Assembly (NCBI GenBank): GCA_024734555.1
Contig: JANPWX010000106.1
Location: 2,936,074-3,000,073 of the forward strand
From: Trochalopteron elliotii
Taxonomy: Eukaryota > Chordata > Aves > Passeriformes > Leiothrichidae
Length of the DNA: 64,000 nucleotides
Reading direction: 5' to 3'
Part shown: one piece after another, positions 54,201-64,000 of the stretch
How positions within the stretch are numbered: the first letter of the stretch is position 1
How the letters are laid out: the number at the start of each line of letters is the position of its first letter
Program-made: the position numbers and the translations under genes
The notes under the pieces: generated by a model
What the model was told of the DNA's origin: nothing
Seen by the model: only the letters and a program-made list of their open reading frames with translations
Databases searched by the model: none

Positions 54201-56714
54201 TCACAATGTTTTCCACATAGTTAAGCCTTAAGCTCTCTTCTGTCTCCCTCTTTTGCTTCTCAGATTACATCACTCGTGCTTATTCCGCTATTCATAGTTA
54301 TTGCTCTCCAAGCTCTCCACAACTATAAAGCTTTCTCCTAGGTTGATAGCTGCATACTTAAAAAGCTTTTGTGAAATTTAAACCTCAAAACAAATAGAAC
54401 TACTGCCATATTTTTGGCCAGTCCCTTCACATGCCAAATCATGTCTGCAACATATGCAAACTTAGCTTGAGGGATGAGTTTACTACCGGGTTTTTTTTGT
54501 TGCTGGGTTTCTTTCTCAGAAAACTGAAATATTTAACTGAAAACACAAATGTCAAGTTGCAAGCCAGGAAAAGTAATTCAAAGGACAGAGAGCTCTCAAC
54601 ATGTAACAACATAAAATTGGTAGTTTAAATACTGGTTTGCTAGGAGAATTCAGCATTTCCCAACCAGTAAATGCAGATAAGATGCACGTTCTGCTCTGAG
54701 CAATACCATGTCTCCCATGAAAATAAAGAAATTATGTTCAATTCACAGTTTTCTTCTTTTATCTATGTGAAAACAAAGCACAATGTAAAAATGAAAGTCA
54801 ATGCTTTCTTTGAACACTGTGCTGTCATCTCCCCACTGATGGTTAACCTGAGCCTACCAGGACCATCTAAAAGCAGATAAAACTAACCAGCTTTTTAAAC
54901 TTCTAGATTCCTTCACTACTTTTCTGTAATATTTCAGGAAGTTAAATAACATGATTTTTCACCCTAAAAAAAAAAATCAATTCACTTGTACATGGAAATA
55001 TTTTAATGGCTTGATTTCAGAAAGCCCCTAAGCAAGGTGAAGGAGTTATTCCAGTGACTGTTCGAATTTTCAGTGTCACAGTATGTTAACAATCCTCACC
55101 AAATGAGGCCCAGTGTAGGTATTATAAACAACCACAATTTTCTGAAAACTCATTTTACAGCATTTAAGAATCACACCTGAGTAGCAGGTCTAAATTGCAA
55201 AGCATTTGCACAAGTTCTTAATGGACAATGTCTCATATCTTCAGGCAAGATCCCGTAAGAAACTTGAAAAAAAACCCCAACACAAACTCGGAAGGTTTTT
55301 TCCTTTTTTGTTATACATAAAAAAATATTAATGCTGCTTCACTGAGTTCACTTTTACTCTGTCACAGAACAGAATTTTCGCCCTTGTAGAAATAAAAGTA
55401 TTTTCAAAGGAAAGATTATTTCAAGCACATAAAAACTCTCTTAAACATTCTAACCATTAAGGAATCGCTTGGTTGCATAGGTGGTTTAACATCACCAGGT
55501 ATTACCTCCCATTTCTTTCAAGTTGATGAAAGTTATATTTAACTTGTATAAATATTTTGCATAAACTTTTATGAGCTATATGCAGTAGTCAGTTCTTTTT
55601 CATCATATTTATTAGCTGTTGGCATGTCTTTGTCATTTGACAGAATTCAACTGCACAACTGTGTCAGCTCTCAGGACAAGACCTAAAACTGAGTGAAACA
55701 CAAATCCTGCTCCCCTCTTTGCCCACACCTCCACTTTACATTCTACAGCACAAATTCTGATCAAACACCATAGGCAGTTGGTTGTTCAGATGGAACTGAA
55801 CAGACATGTACACACAAATTTTCCAGCACCTCACTGGTGTCCTGGAACAGAAGCTGAGAAAAAAAACCCAAAAGTTTGTGCCTCAAAGCTGCAGAAGCCT
55901 CTCAACAGACACTGATGCAAAGAAAGAAAGGGGGAGAGGGGAATCACACACCCCAACTTCCCCCACTCCAATTTTCAAAATTTTACTCAAACACCAGGAA
56001 AAATTACTTTTGCTGCCAGTCAAGTAAAATACAATGAAGTCTGTCTGTTTCTTGGCAAGGAGCAGAAGTGACCATTCTGAAAACATGGGATTGGTACACA
56101 AATGTAAAGGAACTATAAAAACAGAGCAATCATATTGGTGTATACAAGCTAATATTAGCCATTAGGAGGGAATTAGTTATTTTGGAAGACTTAGTTATAA
56201 ATATTATACTTTTCCCTTGCTCATAACATTCATTTCTCTTCCATAAAATCACATGGCTAAAAAGACCAAAGTTAGAAAAAAACCCCACAGTATCAGACAA
56301 CTGAAAAGCAAAGTTACTGAACCAGAAATTGTTTCACTTACAAGAGAGACTGACACTGACTAAAGTGATCAGAGAGTATTATTTACTGCTTTATGTGACA
56401 TAATGGTGGTAATGGATGTATTAAGAGAAGATAAGAAACTATCAATTACTACTTTTCCTTACTCACAAACTCCTAAATCTTGGTGAGAAAAGAGAAAATG
56501 TTCAAAATCTCTAAGAGGGTCACGTGGCTTTCTTAGCTTTCCCACTTAAAATAATTTTTAAAAGTACAAGCGAAATGCAAATATATTTGTCATCTAAGTC
56601 TTGAAAACAAAGCTATTCAGCACTGCTTATGCCATCAACAATACCAGATTTAATATATACACAAACTCCTATTCAGCACTTCAACATACTAGTTCAAGGA
56701 AGTGTCAACATTTT

Positions 56715-56804
56715 ACATCATCATTTGGGAAATCGAGGCTGAAAAGCAGTACCTGAAATTTCCTGTAACCTCAAGATTTCCTGAATCCTAACCACTATCC
56801 AAAC
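56715..56804 (+). repeat. Possible MIR-like SINE remnant
   Basis: The segment runs 'catcatttgggaaatcgagg', then about 50 bases on 'cctgaatcctaaccactatc'. In order and spacing this resembles the MIR consensus portions '…gatggggaaactgaggc…' and '…ctcctgactcctaaccacta…'. Divergence is high, and no tRNA-like A/B boxes or poly-A tail are preserved. It could be chance similarity. Confidence 0.4.
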
Positions 56805-58964
56805 TTAATAATCACAAAGGCATATTCCCCTTATTTGTCAATCTTTGTAGTGGATTTCCTAAGTCACATTTCAACCATTTATTTCTATTTAAATATTTCT
56901 GCTTGTCCCAGTTTTTCCCATGACACTTCAAAATTGTCTCTTGCCCCTGCCAATTATTCCCTGCTTTCTAAAATTGTGCATGACAATGACCCTCTCCTTA
57001 GAGTCTGTCAGCCAAAGCCACAGTGATCACAGAGGGGAAAGATGACTTGAAGAAATCAGAAGTAAGTGAAAGGCCATGTTTTTTAAAAGCAAAGAACCCC
57101 AGTCCCTAGATAGCACAAAAAGGAGTTGTTTTTCTTTTCCTCTTCAACCTGAGCCACACATTTAATTCTTCCAGCTATATTCCTTACTCCTCCTTATCCT
57201 CCCTTTTCCATTTTTCATCCTTTCCAGCTCAGAAAGATTGCCATCTAAACTTCTGCACAGCCAAAAAGAGAAGGTTTTGGCTCCACCTTATCAGTGGATG
57301 TTCACAAAATGCTGTTTGCAGCAGCAGATACCTACTCCTCTGGAACTGCCTCATGAAAAGGCAGTTGAAGTGTTGAGGAGGGAGGGAAGGAAAGGAAGGG
57401 AAGTCGCAGGCTTCCTGCTATTAAAAGCCAAATTTAAACCCTTTCTACATCAAAAGGGCCTCTGTTGTTGGCAGTAATGCAAGGAGTAGAAAATTTAGTT
57501 GATACGGGTTCTTCATTATGCTTAACATGCTCTTCCATGTTAAAAACCAGGAACACTGGAAAATTCTGTGGGGAGGCCACACTCCCATTTTTCATGGAAT
57601 TGCTGCAGGAAGATGTCAAATGACAGCACGACCACCTGAAGCCATTCTGCAAGAGCTGAGAGGGGGCTAAGCCCTTCCAAAAAAACTCCATGCAGAAAAA
57701 CCTGTGCCGTGGAACATGCCTTGCTTCTCCAGTGCTCCACTCCCCTTACAATGCCACAGCACTCTTACATCCCACACACCACCTTCACTATAGCAGCAGA
57801 AAAAATGATAAAAATTTCTGTCTCTAATTCAACTATGGATTAAAAAAGGAACATCGGGAAAAAAATAGCCTTTACTGTAGTTAACTTGCCTACAACTTTA
57901 ACCACTATCACATTAATCTTAGCTTTAACTATTCAGCACATTAATTACCTGGAGCACTTGATTCCATACAGTTCCTCAAATAATTAATTAGCTAAAGGGA
58001 TTGAGAATTGGAGTCCCAGAGGAAATTCTAGCTTTGTAGAGCTACACAGATTTCACCTTGCTAAATGCTACAACAATTCACCTAAAGGCACATGACAACT
58101 TCAACTATTTAGGGCCAGAACCCTAAAATCAAACCAAATAAAATCCCCTCACACTCACTGAAGTAGGCCAGCATTTTTAGCACTGGATATCCTGTATAGT
58201 CACCAGAAAGAAGAGTCACTCTAAATAAAACTTTTGATTCCCTTGTTCATAGCATTAGACATTTTTCCAAACAGGTATAGTCTCTCTGCTTCAAACATCC
58301 ATTGTCAAAGGGCAACCAAACCAAAGACAAACAATTCTAACACAGGACTTTAAACTGGATTTCTTTCAAAGCACAAGAATAAGCTGCACCAACAGAAATA
58401 ATTCAAATCCACTGATGTATAAGTACACTAAAATTAAAGAAAAGTCTCCTCATCTGCAGCATATCACTGTTTTCACCACCTCCCTCCTGCTATTCATCAC
58501 ATCAGCTGTGGTGTTGTATGCAAACATGTTTATGTTCCAGAGCAACTGATCAGGACATGAAGAGAAGTAACGCTTTGCTCTTCCTTCCCACCCTTCCAAA
58601 AAAACCTCCATGCTATTTCTTCCATTAGTTGAATCCCACATCATTCTTCCACACGGTAAGCTGGGCACAAAGGGAATGAATCAGGCAAAAAAGGGTAACG
58701 GAAAGCAACACAACATAGAGAGCAGTTAGTTATTGGGAAGAAAATGCAAGTTATTTAAGGACAGATGTGCAACTTGCAAGCATTTCAAAACACTGAAAAA
58801 CAGCCTTTTCCCTGCTGTAAAGTGTATGTTACGATCTATTGATTATTTTTGGCAGTAGAACCCTAAAAATGATGCGTTCTAACTTACTCCTTGTACACTT
58901 TAAATACACCACACTTCTGTACTGGATTTCATTCTGTACTTTATGCACCTCAGTGTTCCAACAT

Positions 58965-59340
58965 GTATTCCCCACCGAAGGACAAGCACAAGGGACAAAA
59001 TGCCCTGGGTGGACAGCCCCCAGCTCCCGAGCCCCAGGCAGCTCCCGTGCCTTTCCCGCACCGGGACGTGCCCGTGATTGGCAGCAGGGCTGTGCTGGCA
59101 CGGGGCTGCCCCGTAACCCAAATCCCTTGCTATGAGAAGGCAGAAGCCAGCAGAGCCTCCTGAGGCCAAATTTGCCATGTTGTCCCTGGATTCCAGCTGC
59201 AGGCTCAGCTCTGCCCAAAGCTACAATGCAAAGCTCGAGGAACCCCCTGCTGCTGCAAATCCCAGTGTGTCCCAGTCCCCCACCAGTCCTGCACAGGTCT
59301 CTGGGCTCCCAGCTCCACACAGATCTGCCTGTGCAGCTTG
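58965..59340. other. GC-rich pocket in intron 2, open on both strands
   Basis: About 375 bp is clearly richer in G+C and CpG (accgaag, tcccgag, cccgtg, cccgcaccgggacgtgcccg) than its surroundings, 1.4-1.8 kb downstream of exon 2. A 186-codon minus-strand frame (58829-59389) and 98- and 130-codon plus-strand frames cross it, as expected for GC-rich sequence with few stops. No domain is recognised. An intronic enhancer, an alternative exon or an old GC-rich insertion are all possible. Confidence 0.5.
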
Positions 59341-60760
59341 CAGGGTTGAGGTTATCTACCCACACCATACACCATCCATTACACAGCATGGTTACCCTTT
59401 AAGAGCATCCACGTGCTTAAAATTTAGAAAAACCCTGTTGCTTAAATGGATTGATACTTTCAAAGGTACCAGGGATCCACTTCCACTTTCATTTATGAAC
59501 TTTTTACTCAGCACCCAATACTGAGACCTACTCAACCACGTCAACTCATTCAAGTCTTTTAAGTCACATAAGCCTTTTAAGAGGTTTCTGCAGCAGCCCA
59601 AATGACAGGGGCAGCTCAGCTGTAACAGGATGCAGGACTAGGCACCTATGAAAAAGTCATTTTGGAAACAGAAAATATTCCTTATAAAGAGGAGCTAAAA
59701 ACACATAGTATGTAACATATTTATTATTAATCAGTCTGAACTTTCATCCAAAAGCCTGTGTACCTTATCCTGAACTATCATTTGCTGATTAGGAAGAAGT
59801 ACTGTCCAGACTCCTTGGCTAAACTTTTAGCTCAGATATTCTTATTAAACAACTAACTACTGGAAGACTAATGAAAGGTTAACCCTCCCAAAAAGGCAGG
59901 ATTCACAAAATACATGACACCCCTATCATCTATTGCTAAAGGATGATAGTACAAAACTGTTATGTTTGGAAACAAGCAAGACAAAACCAATAATACAATC
60001 TTAAAAAAAAAGCACAGAAAATAAGCTTTGAAATTTCAACACTGTGATTCAATTAGTATTAATTTAGCAGCTTTTGCTATACACACACACAGAACTGCAA
60101 GCATAAATTAACATGCAGAAGAATCTCATCCTACTCTCTAGCAAAGTTAGTCAAAAAGTTAGCAAACATAAATCTTTCTCAGACAAACAACAAGATATCC
60201 ATTTTCCCTATCTTAATGCCATTCTCCTCTTCACAATTGCCAAATAACAGATATTAGATGCAAAAAATAAAAGCTCTTAGAAAGACAATTTAACACAAAC
60301 ATCTGGACAAGCAAACACAACAAAATATCCAAAATTCAAAGTACGATTTCATTCTGTGAGGACACAGAAAATAAAGCCTTACTTGCTCCAAATAAAGAAA
60401 ATTGTGCTCAATTTGTACACTGACACAAGGCATGTTTACAGCAATATGAATCCATGTGCTATAGCTGAGGTAAATCAGTGTCAGCCATGTTGTGAAAGAA
60501 ACTGCAGTTAAAAAACCCACAAAACTCAACCAAATCAGCTCTGCCTCGATATAAATAATTTTACAGTGCTAGATCTTACTTATGATTGGTCCCTGACTTC
60601 TTCAGGCTAATGTCTATTAATCTCATCTAAAAATACACATCCAAATCCTAGAGACAGTGAAACAGCAGCAAGAGGAAAACACACAAGATATAAACCAGGA
60701 GCACTGACTGCGGCGCAAAGGAGGAAGGTGCGTTGTAAAGTGAAAAAGCAAATGCACTTA

Positions 60761-60991
<231 letters not shown>

Positions 60992-61486
60992 CTAAAAATA
61001 AATGCCCAGCTCAAGTCATGTGTCAGATCTGAATCTTGGATCACTTCACTGTCCATTTTTCCAGTGTCAATGTTAAAAGCAGATTGCAGTATTTGGAAAG
61101 AAAATGGACAACTTCAACATTTTACAGAGAAGACGACAGGGAACATCACAACCTGGTTGCCTTGTCACTCTGTCTGACAGAGGGAAAGACTGAAGTCCCT
61201 ATTAAATCGAAGAAATTGTTATATCCTTAAAGAATTCTAGAGCGTGGCTGCAGTTCATCATCACCCAGTCAAACCCCATAACTTAAATCACAAGGAATAA
61301 AATATGTAGATACTCACATTTGAAAAAGGAAGGCATCCCTTTAAGCCTCCACCCACAAAACTACAAAAAAACCTCCTCTTATTTGTGTCTTGTAAGCAGC
61401 CTCCCACCCTCCCTACATGTTCCAAAATCAACCCTACACACGAGGAGAGGCAGAGGCCACCTTTTGTGGCTGCCTGCTCCAAAGAG

Positions 61487-61518
61487 CCCCCCCTGCAGCC
61501 CCCCCCTGCTCCCCTCCC
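61487..61518 (-). other. G-quadruplex-type motif in intron 1
   Basis: On the GNAS-sense (minus) strand, four G runs (3, 4, 8 and 7 bases) are separated by loops of 1, 4 and 4 bases. On the plus strand these are C7, C8, C4 and C3. This satisfies the usual G3+N1-7 pattern. It lies about 0.65 kb upstream of exon 2. Confidence 0.7.
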
Positions 61519-62704
61519 GTACCTGCAGTGCAAAAACCCCACTCCACTTTACTCCAGTTTCCATAAGTAGATGGATGCTATTTCTGCTGTGCTGCTCGGA
61601 TGCCAGTGCACAGGGCAGCCCATCTGCCTATAGTACCCGTTTTTCCATGCACGCTGAACAACTCCAACAGCAGCATTTAATTGAGCTGCTCCACGCTGCC
61701 AGATCGGCAGCTTTCTATATAAAGCAAACATATTTCTGCAGGAGTAGTATCGTAACGTGGCAAAATTCAGAAAGATTCCCCTTAGCATCTCCTGGCTACT
61801 CGTTTATTCCCCTCCTCAGCCTGTGTGTCTCACCCACAGGAACTGTAGGTCTGTGGCAGAACGGGCAGGGAGGTACAGTTTGTATTTATAGGATGTCAGG
61901 CCTCTGCTAGCACACACTGACAGCACAAGCCTCCATTTTGAGCCTCATGTTCAAAACTGTATTTTAGCAGTTGCATTTCAAGGTTCATTTTCTCACAAAT
62001 GCTTTCCCCCCTCTGCTTTCTCCCTTCCTTTCCTTCTCCCTCATGAATTCCCAAAAGTCCTCCCCTGCTCTCCATAAAACCTGGTTGCATGTTTTCACCA
62101 CTTTAATCCCAGAGCCTTACTCCTTTTTCCTCTCCTTGCTCACTGGTGTTTTGTAAGCATTTAGAGAGCAGCTTTTATCTGCAACTCTTCATGCACACGC
62201 CACTTCTCCCCTAAGCTGCTATTTTATACCGTACACCCTCTGTCTGATCAGACAGACTGCACCATGCAATAAACACAGGTGGCTAAACCAACCAAGAATC
62301 AGTATCTTGGGATAAGATAGACTGGATCATCTTCACAACTGAGAATTATCCACAAAGGCAGTATCTGCTATAGTCATATGTCCCCTTAAAAAATAAGAAC
62401 AACTGAATTTCAGCTGTAACATTTAATCACATTTTATAAGCATTGGGAGCCAAAATCTTTACTTCACTTGCTCCAAGGAGGCTGGACAGTTGTTGCATTT
62501 GCTATAAACACACACGGTTTGGTATTGACACACCTGGGTCCTCTGGATCTGATACAACACCAGAAAACCAAAATGATGTATTACATCTACGTTTCTCCAT
62601 AAGTCTAGCTCTATATTTAGCTGCTTGTTAAGGCCATATTCTCAACAATAATTACACACACACGTTTAACTTCACCACCAAGGAGAGTTCCATTAATTTC
62701 AGAG

Positions 62705-62765
62705 ACTGCTCGTGGCAGCGGGGCAAGCACGTGTACAGCGATGGGGCCTACGAGCAGCAGCATAA
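62705..62765. other. Small isolated GC-rich island in intron 1
   Basis: About 60 bases with six CpGs (gctcgtggcagcggggc, gcacgtgtacagcgatgggg, ctacgagcagcag) are flanked by A+T-rich sequence, 1.9 kb upstream of exon 2. It contains the E-box-like palindrome gcacgtg. On the minus strand an ATG at 62763-62761 opens a 48-codon frame ending at 62617, whose start (MLLLVGPIAVHVLAPLPRA) is hydrophobic and signal-peptide-like. Nothing supports translation. Confidence 0.4.
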
Positions 62766-63699
62766 ACCCACTAGAATATTCAGCAGCTCTTCTTTGTTGT
62801 TATTTGAATATGATTTGAAAAGATTAAGAACAGTTTCCAAGTGCCTGGCTTCTTATTTCACGTGTCTTATAGAGGATATGTAAGATAATAATAGGGAGAT
62901 GAGCTTTTGTATTTTTTACCAGTGAATCTGAGTTACAGACTATCCACAATTCATGGCAGAAACTGTAACAGCTGAACTATCACTTTAAAACACACACACA
63001 GATGACTTTGCTGCCATCACTAACACACGCAAATTTTTATTTGCAAGTATCTAAACTATTTTTCAGCCACCAAAACTAAAGAAAACAGAAAGAAAACCCA
63101 GGCAAGCCCATCATGTTTCTGTTTGCTGAAATTTTGCCTCTTACGAAAGCAACTCATCTGATGACAAATAGTTTCTACGTAACTACGTAATGTTCAGCCT
63201 GAAATCTGGAAGTCCAAGACATTTCCCAAGAGCTGAAGTCCAAATTACCCTGTTAAAAGATTTCTGCTGGAGCCCTGGCAGGCTCCTCAGTGCTGCAGGT
63301 GCTGCTGTAGTCCCAGTCATTCTCCACTTATATTAAGTCACTTTCTTCAAATGAGTATTTGAAAGATTTTACTGGTGATAGTAAGCTTCCAAATTCACCG
63401 CCCTCAAAAATTCTTTGTTTTTTTTTCTTTCCCCTTCAATTAAGGTTTTTTCCCCCCAAAACTGAGTCAGCTCGGCGAGGCCTAGCTTGTGCTCCACGTT
63501 ACAGCCCTGCAGAACGTGCACAGGCAGTCCCTCGGCGTGACCAAAACAACCCACGGCTCGTAACTGCATCTGATCCTAAAACAATACTTCAAAATACTCT
63601 GAAATAATGAGCCTGACAAACGTTTGCTTGCCCTCTCCGATACCGATATTTGGACCTTCCCGTTGCCTGAAAGCCACAGCCCGCATTTGTAAATGTCTC

Positions 63700-64000
63700 T
63701 CCTGAAAAACACGGGCAGGTAACCCAAAGGAGCCGCTGGAACAGCACCTGGAGCCCGGCTGTGCCAGCGCTCCAACCCGCGGTACCTCAATTCCTGGTGC
63801 GACAGCGGAGGGTGCCGAGCCCGCCGGGGCCGGGGCCGTGCCCGCCCGGCCCTGCGCTGCTCCGCGGCCCCAACGCGGCCGCGCTTCCCTCCGGGACCGA
63901 CATCCTCCCTCCCGTTTCCCCCAAACGATTCCCCGACTTCCTCCCTTCCTCTTCCTCCTCTCCCCGGCCTGGCCGCACGTCCCTCGGCACCCCGGCCCCG
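63700..64000. promoter_or_regulatory. Edge of a CpG island, probably the GNAS promoter/exon 1 island
   Basis: The final 220 bases contain about 27 CpG dinucleotides, against near absence in most of the window, and are strongly G+C-rich. The island continues past the window end. It starts 3 kb upstream of exon 2, near where the exon 1 island lies in mammals, so it is most simply the intron-side shoulder of the GNAS promoter island. An alternative non-coding first exon (like mammalian A/B) or a separate promoter is possible. On the minus strand a proline/glycine-rich open frame of 67 codons (63787-63990) ends just before a weak potential donor (GAG|gtaccg), but nothing shows that it is translated. 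Confidence 0.7.

Noticed and set aside
61320..61910. 196-codon plus-strand open frame upstream of exon 2
   Set aside because: It is the longest frame in the window, but composition is low-complexity (Pro/Ser/Leu), it crosses the C-run/G-quadruplex tract, no domain is recognisable, and there is no splice or promoter support.

Overview
This is vertebrate genomic DNA, most likely from a bird. It is intron-dominated, A+T-rich and poor in repeats. A CR1 LINE 3' end (about 2640-2756), of the type that dominates bird and other sauropsid genomes, points the same way. No bacterial, plasmid or viral organisation is visible.

The only protein-coding gene I can support is an internal portion of GNAS, encoding the stimulatory G-protein alpha subunit (Gs-alpha), on the minus strand. 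Transcription runs from high to low coordinates. Four coding exons with good splice sites and matching phases were read directly: exon 2 (60762-60834, P-loop GAGESGKST), exon 4 (29559-29613), exon 5 (29355-29474) and exon 6 (15991-16088), using mammalian numbering. Together they encode the GTP-binding P-loop and most of the alpha-helical domain up to ...[12 protein letters not shown]. Exon 1 (N-terminus) should lie just right of the window, next to the CpG-rich edge at 63.7-64.0 kb. Exons 7-13 (switch regions, Ras-like domain, C-terminus) were not found and should lie left of position 1.

Layout from the 5' side of the gene: CpG-island edge and about 3.2 kb of intron 1 (64000-60835); exon 2; a 31 kb intron with no recognisable copy of the mammalian alternative exon 3 (60761-29614); exon 4; an 84-bp intron that is open and in frame; exon 5; a 13 kb intron (29354-16089); exon 6; then at least 16 kb of intron 6 (15990-1). 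If exon 2 is joined to exon 4, the protein reads ...VNGFNAEEKK..., the short Gs-alpha form.

Non-genic content is mostly unremarkable A+T-rich intron. Exceptions are one CR1 tail, a palindromic MITE-like old repeat (38585-38695), a probable MIR-like SINE remnant (about 56715-56804), simple repeats and short tandem duplications, a self-complementary repeat at 4520-4561, several isolated GC-rich pockets and a G-quadruplex motif in intron 1. I did not find a new biological system. The best leads are the in-frame retained-intron possibility, the apparent absence of exon 3, and GC/CpG pockets that could be unannotated promoters, exons or enhancers.
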